The translations under genes and the position numbers were made by a program. Positions 31,719 to 42,967 of a stretch of DNA of 64,000 nucleotides are shown here, one piece after another. The stretch is from Homarus americanus (lineage: Eukaryota > Arthropoda > Malacostraca > Decapoda > Nephropidae): the NCBI RefSeq assembly GCF_018991925.1, contig NW_024744357.1:5763383-5827382 (forward strand), written 5' to 3'. The notes beneath the pieces were generated by a model. It did no database searches, was not told where the DNA came from, and saw only the letters and a program-made list of their open reading frames with translations. Position 1 is the first letter of the stretch. Each line of letters starts with the position of its first letter.

Positions 31719-34700
31719 AGAGAAATTAATATTATTAGATATTTTGTCTAAACTTTACATAAACAATAAGCGTGTTTCTGCTGCATAGAAGTCCCTGTGT
31801 GGTCATTTCCTTCCTCCTTTCTGAAGAATATGTCGAGATAATTTCCAGTTAAGGAACACATATAAAGGATGCTTTCATAGGTGCAAAACAGTACAGTACA
31901 GTACAGTACAGTACAGTATATATTCTTTGATTTACATAAAATAACAAAATCACAAATTCTGGTTGGAAAGGCAGTGTGACCAGATAATTGTCAGAGTAAT
32001 GGTCAAGAAATTGATACACTATGCTTTACTTTAACTACCACAAGAAAAAGGCTCACATAAGTCATAGTCACCATTTTGTTTATGCCTGGCAGAGTAAATA
32101 TATCAGGGGATAGATTTATTTTATCAAGTGAGTTGATATGAAACCATCCATAATATTTTAAGGAACCCCGTCAGTAACTTTTGGTGAACCTACTGTACCC
32201 TGTACTGTTGGCCTCAATCCATGAAATTTTGAAAATGATCGACTAGTTTCCAGACTTAACAACTTCACTAATACAGTACAGTATTATTACTTCAATAGAA
32301 TGCCCACACTCAAAAAAGGTATCTTTACAGAGGGAGGGTCGATGAATTTCAAAATGAACAACTGCAATTCCTGTTGTCTCAGTAGGGTTGCCAAAATCCT
32401 TCGTCTGTTGTGTCTTACAGTATTGTCAAACACTAAATCGTAAAGATACATTTTTCATTTTATTCTTCTCAAAGAAATATAATTCATGTTGAAAACTTTT
32501 ATACATTACAGTACAGTATAGGAGTTCAGTCACCATCAGCAGGACTTCATGATTTTGTCCGAGCAAATAATATCATACTGTACTTACCAATAATTGAAAT
32601 GTTTATATTTGATAGTAAAAGGGAGATATTAAATACAGTGCGTGATAAATAACCGTGTTCTGAGGAGAGCTACAATACTGTACAGTTCTGGTATATTTTA
32701 TAATATTCTTATTTTATATTATATGTCAGTGTTAGAGTTGCCAGCCACTTCTCCATAAAAAAAAATGGGGCTTACTGTTGATGGCACCCATAAGACCATA
32801 TTTAAGAGCTACAGTGATTCTTATTGGCACCAAGAGTGTTGGTTCACATTAGGTGTAGCTAACTATGGTTTTGGTAGCATCTTGTGCCAGATGTATTGAG
32901 GACAACTGTTAAGGTCGTCCCAACCAAGAGCTATGCTATGCACGTGTGTTACGTGTCTTTGAACAGCTACAACGGTTTCTAAATTAGATGCCACACTGTG
33001 TGTGGCTTACATAGCATTGCTGCTGGTGTGAGTTACCTTACTTAAAAACCATTGTAGTTGTTCATCGACACGTACCACAGATGCACAGCGTAACTCTTGG
33101 AGTGAGACCACCTTTACGCTGTGCCTCTCCTGCCCACGTCCTTCTCATCAACTCTTTACAGTTTTAACATCATATTTTATCATGAACTTAAACTGTTTCA
33201 CTGTTTGTTATACAGAACTTATTTTATGGTACTACCGTATACTGTACAGTACTGTATTAGTCTAAATATAACACAAAGTGATGTGACAAGCACAATTCTG
33301 GTTAAGGAGTCTTTAATGATGGCAGTGTTGGTCACTGTACAGTACAGTGTGTATAAAAACAAGAAGTGTGATGATAAGATTAATTTATTATGAAGTATAT
33401 ATTGTAAGTTCCTTCAAATATAATTCTTTAATTTGAACCACTTCAGGAGAGCAATACTGTATATGTATATTGTAACTTAGTTGTTGTAAGCACATACAGT
33501 AGCTACCTCTTATTTGATAATTAATACAAAAAAAGTTAATTTTCAAATTCCTTCTTTCTTTCTTAAATGTGTTTCAAGAGCTGTAGTTGTGAAGTGTTGC
33601 TCATGTTTTTCTTTGTAACAACACTCATTTCTTTTTGTATGTGTGTGTGTGTGTAAAAGTAAGTTTGTTATTCATTGGTTTATATTATGACATTATAGGT
33701 GAATTGGCAACACAAATTAGTCCATATTTCAGTAGTATTTTCCTATGGTGACAAGCCGTTGTGCAAGCCACTCATCTTATGTTTACATAGTGAGAAATTA
33801 GTTAATAATTCTGTCTGCAATATTCATATAGACCAGATCTTGTATAGTTTTGCCTTAATGGTTAGGACTTATATGGTTAGAATATGCACAGCACAAAAAC
33901 CAATTATCCCACCACGAACGAGTTATCTCAATCGGTGGGTGCGTTGTCACCAAGATGTGTTCTAGCATCAACACTAATAGATTGTAAGGCTTATGACACA
34001 CCACTCAAACATGATTGAGAGCTATACAGTAAGAGTCGTATAGCTCATAAAGAAGCATTTTGATCAATATTTCGCTACTTACAAATAATATTATGGTTTA
34101 GCAAAAATAAAATACAGTAATATAAAATAAAATTAGGTTTACAGTCATGATTTTGTATTTAGAGCTCGTGTAATTTAGAGCTTGTACAAAGTTTTCCTGA
34201 TTGTGATAAATTTATATAAGATGGCAAACACACCGATAGTTTAGAGTAATTCTGTGGTGCTTCTCATATGTTACTGCTAATCAGACAGACTCTTTCATCT
34301 GTTGTCTAGTGTTTTTGTTGGCTGATACAAGTTCAGTAGACTCAGTAATGCACTATTCCAGCCATGGTTCATACGTCACTACTCAAAAGTAGTACAGAAT
34401 ATTTGTCTGGTTTCGTGCAGTAGTGGCGTTGAGCCCAACCAAATATAACATAGAATAATACGAGTGTAATGAGCAGCTAAGACAACAAAAATGAGAAGTT
34501 TGTTTAAGATAACTTTTGTATCCCAGGTACCAGCAGCACCACACAGCACTGAGGGGTCAATGTTAACTGTGATAAGTCATCCTCCTCGGGGATAACACAC
34601 TACCATTGTTGTGCTTCTTGCTGCAGAGGATTAGCCAGCGTACATGGAGTGAAGCCGTTAGAACCAACGGCCCTCTTGCTCTGTCTATAAAGTTATTGAG

Positions 34701-35700
34701 AGATGAGGCTGGCTACTTGTCTGCAGCAATGTTCTATTTCCTAAGGTGTTTTAATATTACCGAATCCTGTAGCTTTAGTCACCTAGAAAATTGGAAGGGG
34801 AAGGATGACAACCCAAACGTGTCATATTGTAATGAGTATGTATCATTACCTTAGTGCTTATTATAACTTTATTTGAGGAGCTTCAGTAACATTTATTGTA
34901 AGGATTTTATAAATCTTTTGATTGACAATTGTAATCCCTCATTGTCGAGGGTATCAGGAATGTTCACTTATTTTTCATATACTTTTTTAAAATCATTTAT
35001 TGATAATTCTACATTTAAAATCATGATTTGTGTGCTTTGTTAATTGTAAGATGATTTTCTATCTGTATAAAAGTTTTTTATTACTTTTTCAAAGGCAACC
35101 CCTCCCATGTTGTGAGATGTAGGGTAGTTGGTGATGTATTGGTTCACAGTGTCCTCCTCACTAGAATGTAAGACATTTTGAAATGCATAATTTTGGAATA
35201 TGAGAGATTTATATTTATATATCTATATACAGTAATATATATTGCTAATTGTTAGACAATCTTTACTGAGCACAATAATTATTAAAAGTCCAAAAGTTCA
35301 TATTAAGTGGAACGTTTTCATTAATTATTTCCCTTGTATTATAACCACTTCCATTTTCATATTGTGTACAAGTGTTTTGCAGATCTACGAGGACTGTTTT
35401 TGCATTTTACCAGTTGATCAGACTAGACCTAGTCAAGAGCCGATCCACCGTTATTACTGTATCTTTCTATGTATAATGTCTTGTATAATCCAGAAATAAA
35501 GTTAAATGCATGATGACTTTCTTTGAAGAACATTATATCTTATTGAGGTGTTCTCTCCATTTATGAATTTGTATTTAATTGATGGGTGTCGGAGATGCTT
35601 GTCTGTAAACAATCATTTATGAGAAACAGAAATGTGAGGCTGTGGACTCAATAACATTTGGTAATACTGTAATGAACATTGGCTGGAAACAGGGATGTAT
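31719..35700. other. AT-rich non-coding stretch
   Basis: About 4 kb of AT-rich sequence scattered with TACAGTACAG and GTACTGTAC motifs, including a (ACAGT)6 run at 31,889-31,918. The frame at 34,606-34,854 follows an acceptor-like CTTGCTGCAG but shows no domain. I find no supported gene. Confidence 0.45.
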
Positions 35701-35707
35701 GTATGAT

Positions 35708-35800
35708 ATCCAAAGCCAATCTGGATAGACACATGGATGGGCCTGCCAAAGGCTGTGGGTGTAGAGTCCAGGTAAACCTAAGCCAGTTTTGGTTCTGCTT
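35708..35800 (+). mobile_element. Short LINE C-terminal fragment
   Basis: Reads KANLDRHMDGPAKGCG and on to a stop at about 35,800. This resembles the FK-x-x-LD-x-H end of CR1-like ORF2 proteins. The upstream sequence is unrelated, so it is heavily truncated. The call rests on a short motif only. Confidence 0.4.
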
Positions 35801-36454
35801 GTAAGGAAAGAAAAGTGCTTTAATTTTATTGCACTTATACAGTGGCTTTATTAGTTGGTGATACTGTACACCATTGTAGGTGTTAGTTTTCTGGTAAGAG
35901 AAGAGTATATGTACATTTGCTTACAATCTAATATGGTAGAGCTGGTATGGTGTTGGCTCACCTCAGCACAGTGTACAGTAATCATAAGCCTCGGTGTATA
36001 GCCCAAAGCTCCTTATTTAGAAAATCTTGAAATGTTGTATCTCAGGTTTTGAGTGACAGACTCATGCAGTGAAAGGGAATGATGGAGAAGTCTGCGTGAT
36101 GTGTAGTGTGTTGTTGTGAGTCCCACTGGGGAAGTTGGTCAGCCTTGTACAGTACGTAAGAGACTCATAAGGAGATATTACATTCAAAGGGATCAATACT
36201 TGTACTGTACTGTGATAAAGTGTTTTAATAGGATTTGGTTTCTGCTCCACCTCAAGTATTACTAAACTCCTATTCACAGTATTTCTCCTTCATTGATCCA
36301 GTGGGTACAAAGGTGGGTGGTTTTGTAAACTATATATGAGTTTTCTAGCTTTCTCTTGTTCTGTTTCAGTGAAGGTTCAGTTTGAGTAATGTATTGAGCT
36401 CGAATTATATTCAAAACATGTGGGTAGTTTTTTATTACCTCCGAGGCACCTCTG

Positions 36455-36800
36455 TTTTGCCAGCAATTCCTACCTCGTGGGTTAGCAATAGGAAGGGCAT
36501 CCAGCCATAAAATTTTGCTACAACTTGCAAACAGGTCACCAGAGCTGGCACACTTCTTGTACTGTAGAGAGGGTACATGATGAGCATTTCACAGGCTGAC
36601 ACTTACGATTTATAACACAGGTGCCTGAACTATGGGTAAGTACCATGAGTGGCTGCACCATCAAGTGCATAACACCATGGCCAGCTTTAGTGCCTTGTTG
36701 TCCATGGAATTTGTCCCAAAAGAGACCTGGCTGCTTTTGCTTCGACATCAGGGTCGCAAGTGTATCAGTACATTATCCGAGTTTGTGTGGGGGAAGGGGG
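36455..36800. repeat. Dispersed repeat with GGAAGGGCATCCAGCC motif
   Basis: The segment GGGTTAGCAATAGGAAGGGC-ATCCAGCCATAAAA is a signature I associate with widespread SINE/RTE-type 3' ends in invertebrates. The boundaries and the family are uncertain. Confidence 0.4.
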
Positions 36801-36936
36801 ATGTCTCTTTCTAGTTGTTTCCCAACTCTATTATTCTATATAACATGACAAATCAACCAAAGAACAAACATAAACCTGACACAAAAATATTACCCACACA
36901 CCACAATAATGAATATCACAGGAAGCTTTATATACA

Positions 36937-37060
36937 GTAGTACCCTGATTTACGCGGTCAATTGAACCCATGGGGTACCTCGGAAAGTGAAAACGGCATA
37001 AAGTGAACAACAGAACATATGGGATTAATTCCAATAGAGACTGGCCCGACCCCCAAACTC
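36937..37060. mobile_element. Single end of a Tigger-like DNA element
   Basis: Begins after TA with CAGTAGTACCCTGATTTACG and continues CGGTCAATTGAACCCATGGGG. The style (CAG start, ACGCGGT-like, TA target) matches pogo/Tigger ends. I did not find the matching other end. Confidence 0.45.
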
Positions 37061-37628
37061 CACTTTTTCAGACACAATACCTACGTTGTAGTAAAAATTA
37101 CATCTTAATTTTATGATGGTATGCACACACAATTAATAATTAAGAGAAATCGATAATATTAGTTTTTTTAACACTTACATTAGTAGAAAAGATGGCTGGG
37201 CACACAGGGATGGGGGTTGGTTCCGAGGCCGAGGGCAGATTATTGGCCCTTACCTGTATCACTTGTATCAATTGTATCACTATCCGCCACAGAGGCTTGC
37301 AGGGCCTCTTTGTCAAACCCCTCAAAGTCCATATAAGTCCATATCCTCACTATCACTGACTTAGGCCGTTTGTGGTGGGTGGCCCCCAGTATACTGCCAT
37401 TCTCAGTATTTGTCGCCAGTTTAATACTTGGTTTTTAGAGCTCAGTCGCTACTTAGTTTGAAAAGTTAAACTTAGAAGATTAAAATGAGTTCTTAGCCAC
37501 ATTGTCAAGCGCAGCTATGTAGAGTAAATTAGTCTGTTGATTTATCTGTGTAAGTAATGGCTTGGTAACTCACGGTTGGGAGGCGCCGGGTGTAGTTAAA
37601 CCATTTTTTTTACAATGTCCAACTATAT

Positions 37629-37711
37629 ACTGTTGAGTACACGAATATTTTGGTAGTGCTGCCCTATTCTGGGAGTAAAATTATACTTATCTCCTGTATT
37701 TTACTGAGCTT
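37629..37711 (+). repeat. 83-bp direct repeat, left copy
   Basis: Matches 40,276-40,358 at all but about 3 of 83 positions and in the same orientation (core GAGTACACGAATATTTTGGT). Confidence 0.9.
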
Positions 37712-37714
37712 CAA

Positions 37715-40275
37715 TGTAACGACCACGGTCGTACACGTCAGTTAACGCCAAAATCAAATGATTCATATTACGCTCAATAGCCCACAGAACATGTACCTCT
37801 GCTTTTAGTTTGAGTCCTCCATCTGAGGAGTCCGTTTTCCCATCACTTCAAGACGCTTCAGTCCTCCGTTATCCCATTTTCTCTGACTTACTGAAACAAA
37901 CCTCTCTATATAATGTATTTGAGTGTGAGAGAGAACACCTTTGTTTTGAGTCAACTTAGATATGTCTGTTTACAGTTGGAACATTCAAGATCCATTGTGA
38001 GTGGTGTTGAACGCTTCAACTGTCCTTATTGTTAATAAGACGTGTCAAGTAAGTGAGTGTTGAGTCTGCCGGGACAAACGCTACCCATCGGTTTCGTTCC
38101 CTAAGAATACCCATGAGTTTCTGATCGCTACTGAAGTTATATTATTTTGTCGCCCCGACATCAGAGAATCTGATGTTTGTAGTTTAGTTAGAGTCAGTTG
38201 TCTATTTAAGAAAGTCATTAATTTCCTGAATTATTCTGTCAACCTGTATTATCACCAAGGTACATTCAGGAGCCGGTGCATGCCCAGTATTTGCCAACAG
38301 TGCGTGACAGAGACGTGACCGATCGCCCGGGCGGCTAGCGAGCCGACCTTTTGGTGAAGAATATAAAGGAAAAGAGTCGTGACCGATCGCCCAAGCGGCT
38401 AACAAGCCGATCAGTGGCGAAGAGGATAAAAGTAAAAAGTAAGATCTAACGTTTCCCTGTGAATAGGTCCTTGTTCGCCTCAGGCCTAAGCTCGCAGAAT
38501 TGATGTTATCAACGTGTATATTCCACCCTTTCCTGGCAACCTCAGATTAGATTATATGAATAGACATAGGAAATTAACCTGATCAGGAACACCGGAGTTC
38601 ATAATTAAATATACGGTGATCCAAAATGGTAGAGAAGTTATGTTGTTGGTAAGATCGACCCTTCTGGTATGAATATGGAGGCCCAAGCTGCCCAGCAGGT
38701 GCACATATATACCTCTACACGAGGGAGAATCACGCATTCGTGACTCTTCCTCAACGTCTCTCCAGGTATGTTCACGTGTGTTCCCCGCCGCCTAGTAATT
38801 CAGTTTAACTTAGTCAATTTTGTGAATATCAGTGTTAATGTGTTAACATAGTAACTTCTGTGCCAATTAAGTCGAGTAACGTAGCGATTTAGATATCGGC
38901 TGGACCGTTGCCAGACGTATGTTTTGTATAGTTGAAGTTAATTATTGAGCATTCGTGACTCTTCCTCAACATATCTCCAGGCCAGTGTGTTGAGCTGAAT
39001 ACTCATCGGCTACCGTGGGTCGGTAGCCGAGTTGGACGATGCCGTTAATTCGACAGGATTAAACTGGGAAGTCCTTTTCCTGCTCCCTTGGCGTGTGTCG
39101 GCCACCACCGACCCCCTGACAGCTATCTTCATTTGTCATGGAGACACTTGGGATATATACCCTGAGGCACTCCTCACAGTTACACGGGCCTAAGTATTAT
39201 TGTATCTTGATTGAGGGATTAACTAACAGATGGAAATCCCAGGTTAAGCAGTGAAACCATAAATGTTGATATTACCAGGAAATATGTTATGAGTACATGA
39301 ACTGAAGGAAAAGTATCATGTTCATGACGATAGAACGTGAGGTTATAATTTGATTTGGGATAAGGTCAAGTGTGTCATATTATCCACTTGCAATAACAAT
39401 GTAATATATTGATTGTTAAATGTCGTGACCAAGAATTGAAGATGTAATTTGTTACTTGTAAAAGTAAGACCTGGGGGTCCAGTGATATCTTGTGTATAAT
39501 TACTGAATCTCATTTGTCAGAGGAATAATACCACAATTGTCTAATGAAGTAATAAGTATTTGGAGGTATTTAATGAGGTAATACGTTCTTGAAGTGTTTG
39601 ATGACTTAATGAGTTAATTTCGGTTCTGTTTAGCCTGAGTGAATCTAAGATGCATCTTCTCCACTCACTGTGTTAATAAATATTGAATTAGTAATCTGAG
39701 TATCACCATTCTACTCCTAAACATTGGTTCCCAGAAAATAATACTTACTCACGTGCCTATACATCTACCACACTACCCAAAACCCTTCCATGAGTTGTTA
39801 TATAATGAAAAGTCTGGGTGGTGGCAGTTACCCTGTCTAAGTATAAAAAGAGTTGTACTAAGAGTAACATGGTTCCCCAGACTAACCCATGTATAAGAAT
39901 AGAAATAAAACTGTATACTTCCGAAAGGTAAGAACATTGAAACTGAGAATATAATAGATATGAACGAAATGAAAGTCTTGGAAGATATAAGAAAAGAAAG
40001 ATAAGACATGTATGTTCATTGTGGAACTAATGACAGAAATTATTAAATATATAGATCATGAAAGATTAAGATAAAGAACATACGGAACTGAGAAGAGAAT
40101 TACTTATATAAGAATAAATATATATGTAAAGAATGGAAAAAGAATAAGTATATAAAACAGGGTACTCATTGGAAGAATGCTACACAGAACAAATAAGTAT
40201 ATGAGTAAATAGAATACTAACAGTAAAGAGCAGCTGGATGGTAAATTATTGAAAAGAGAAAACTCGGCCCGTTAC
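37715..40275. mobile_element. 2.56-kb block with TGTAACG...CGTTACA ends
   Basis: Lies between the two 83-bp direct repeats. Its edges are TGTAACGACC and GGCCCGTTACA, a TG...CA inverted end of LTR-retrotransposon style. Inside are two 37-bp direct repeats (GCATTCGTGACTCTTCCTCA at about 38,733 and 38,949), a TATA-like GGGATATATACC (about 39,151), an AATAAA near 39,676 and ACATTGGTTCCCAGA at about 39,720, which looks like a primer-binding start. No reverse transcriptase or gag is visible, so this may be a solo LTR, a non-autonomous element or several nested remnants. Confidence 0.4.
38258..38440 (+). mobile_element. LINE 3' UTR fragment related to 50,125-50,668
   Basis: Shares GGTACATTCAGGAGCC, CAACAGTGCGTGACAGAGAC, GTGACCGATCGCCC and GAAGAGGATAAAAGTAAAA with the 50-kb copy. 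A duplicated GTGACCGATCGCCC segment occurs within it. Confidence 0.7.
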
Positions 40276-40358
40276 ACTGTAGAGTACACGAATATTTTAG
40301 TAGTGCTGCCCTATTTTGGGAGTAAAATTATACTTATCTCCTGTATTTTACTGAGCTT
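40276..40358 (+). repeat. 83-bp direct repeat, right copy
   Basis: Second copy of the repeat at 37,629-37,711. Confidence 0.9.
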
Positions 40359-40784
40359 AAATACAGTATAATTATATAACTACAGTTGTTATTGGTATTT
40401 ATGGCCACAGCTACTTTACCATATTTTGCTGTACTCGGCCACAGAAAGGATCAAAGATATATATATATGACGGTCTGGACTAAGTACTCACCTAACCACA
40501 TAGGAAATACTTGATCACACAGAGGCAGATAGACCTATGGAAACGGCAGAACCAGCCTAAGCCAACCTAAATGAGAGTTAAATCAAGGAACATTATTATT
40601 TGTCTCTGTGAGTGAAGTCATTGCTCAGCCAGGCTCTTACACGAACGCTTCTTGTGGGTGTTGGTGATGGGGTAAATATTCTGTTAATATTTATTCTCTA
40701 AAATTATCATACAGGTTTAAAGTTGTATAGAAATGGCTCTATTATTTGCGTGTATAGATTCCAGCACGAATATAGACAGTGTAG

Positions 40785-41108
40785 GTAGGTATACATAGAT
40801 CGTGGAGGTATACAGTTTACTATGTGCCAAGACAGTGCAGGTATACATAGATCGTGGAGGTATACAGTTTACTATGTGCCAAGACAGTGTAGGTATACAT
40901 AGATCGTGGAGGTATACAGTTTATTATGTGCCAAGACAGTGCAGGTATACATAGATCGTGGAGGTATACAGTTTACTATGTGCCAAGACAGTGCAGGTAT
41001 ACATAGATCGTGGAGGTATACAGTTTATTATGTGCCAAGACAGTGCAGGTATACATAGATCGTGGAGGTATACAGTTTACTATGTGCCAAGACACTGCAG
41101 GTATACAG
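40785..41108. repeat. 52-bp minisatellite, about six copies
   Basis: Nearly identical 52-bp units with AGGTATACATAGATCGTGGA, GGTATACAGTTTACTATGTG and CCAAGACAGTGC. The variants (TTACTA/TTATTA, GTGCAG/GTGTAG) alternate in part. Confidence 0.95.
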
Positions 41109-41144
41109 AGGTAAACCAGTAAGTCATTTTATGGAATGATTTCT

Positions 41145-41208
41145 GGTTAGGTTAGGTTAGGCTAGGCTAGGCTAGGCTAGGCTAGGCTAGGCTAGGCTAA
41201 GCTAAACT
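41145..41208. repeat. (GGTTA)n joined to (GGCTA)n
   Basis: Three GGTTA units (the telomere-type TTAGG strand) pass directly into about eight GGCTA units, then GCTAAACTAAACTAGG. It looks like a telomere-type repeat drifting into a one-base variant array. Confidence 0.88.
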
Positions 41209-41450
41209 AAACTAGGATATGTGAGGTTATGTGGGTTAGGGTCATCTCGTACCCAAGACAACTCATACTAAAAAAAGTTAACCTGTACCCACACCAACTT
41301 GTACCTAAGATAATTTGTACCCAACTCACGAGATAACTCGTACCCAAGATTACTTGCACCCAATTCAAGAGATAATCCATACTTATTAGTATATATACCA
41401 TGCAAAGGTGGCTGCTGTCACAGTGTTATTAAAGCTTATTACCAACTATT

Positions 41451-41490
41451 CAGGGCCAGATTAAGGGAGGGGCCCCGGGCCCCGGAATGA
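41451..41490. mobile_element. Possible hAT-like element end
   Basis: CAGGGCCAGATTAAGGGAGG is followed by GGCCCCGGGCCCC. The start is nearly the same as the ends at 25,439 and 49,398 (CAGGGCC-GAT). The other end was not found. Confidence 0.4.
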
Positions 41491-42950
41491 AATAAAAATT
41501 TTAGCTTTATCTATGATTCCAAAAAATATTATGTAAATCTTGTAGGAAAGTGCAGTGAAATAGTGTAATGTAATAGAGTCTAGACATGCATAAAAACAGA
41601 TTTATTTTCCAGCTCCAGCTTTTTGTAAACAAATAAGTTAGCATTAAAACCAAACTGGTGATTGTGATGCTCGTGTGAATTATACAAATCTGAGATTGAT
41701 GGATTTTCAATGTTGACCTTAGATCATAATTGATTTTTTATTAGTGATTGTCAATTAAAAATTAGATTTTGATTTATTGTAATGCATGTTTGACAAATGG
41801 TAGCAAGAGCTTTACCGGAATTGGTGAATATTCACAAGACATATAAATTGTTTTGGGATTTGGCAATTTTCACTATGTGCTTTCATAGTTTTGTATTACC
41901 CTTGCTATATGGTTCCCCTGTGGGGTTATCTGCTGCACCTTCACATCTAAAGTTGTTAAATATTGTTTTTTGAATAGCAAAGTTCTTTGTGGTGGTGAAT
42001 TGTTGTGCGATCTCTTTCATTGGCATGCTGCTGTCAGAAATTTGTCCCTGTGTAATAAAGAGTGAATATGGTGTGTGAATGTTTGTACACTTAGACTGTT
42101 GACGATCTTGCCACCAAGTGATCTTTTGTTGTGACCTGAGCTGTGTTGAGTTTAGTCCTGCCTTTGTTGTGGTGAATTATTTTATTATTTTTGTCGCCAC
42201 GAGTTCCCAACCCAAACAGGGTGGTGCAGCGCTCAAAAGGAAGCACACAGCTATAGTATAGATGTAAAGTTAGAAGTGATTAGGTAAAAGGAGAGTGGGA
42301 GTGGCCAATCCACCCGGTCCTGTTTCTTTTTCATCCTCCGACTAATTCTCCATCCCCCAACACCCACCTCCATCATGCCAAATATTTTATTAGGTTAAAA
42401 AAAATATTTTTAAAACATTATAATAAGTATTTTGTCTCAATGATCCACTGGAGTGAGTGTGCACCAGCAACAGTTGCTGCAGACCACCGGGTCGCTACCT
42501 GTCCTCGACACACCGACCCCAATGAACTTTAAGGATGTTAGATAACTTATAAAGTTAAATATTTTCTTAAAATATTGTTTTACCAAATGTTTAACAAATG
42601 TTCTAAGGTAAATAATTGTTAAAAGACATCATAACTTTTGTTAGTGTTGTGTGTAATGTCTTGGTCCCAATATGATCTACTGTATTTCTGTTATTTATTA
42701 TGGGATTAATTCATCGCTTTAAGTGGATTCATTATTTGAGACGTTTTTCCGGTGCTAATTAACTGTTTATAACGAGGACCCTCTGTAGTGTACAGGGATA
42801 AAGCTCTCAGAATATAATAGGAGGCTGTAACTGTTTATTTATGTCATTAATTTTTTGGTCTTATCTCTTGTCTAAAAGAAAAATCTGTCAAACTTTCATG
42901 TGATTTTTATAAAATAATCGAACTTCAGTTATCTGTACTATATTCTTGTG
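41491..42950. other. No gene seen; probable upstream region/intron of the LAP1-type gene
   Basis: AT-rich with no supported frame. An end-like sequence TTATAACGAGGACCCTCTGTAG lies at about 42,767-42,788. The coding exon at 42,968 is preceded by an acceptor, so a non-coding first exon should lie somewhere upstream. Confidence 0.4.
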
Positions 42951-42967
42951 TTTTACAGACATCAACA

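Noticed and set aside
34606..34858. Possible exon after an acceptor-like CTTGCTGCAG
   Set aside because: The 82-residue frame has no recognisable domain and no partner exon, and it sits in AT-rich probable UTR or intergenic DNA.
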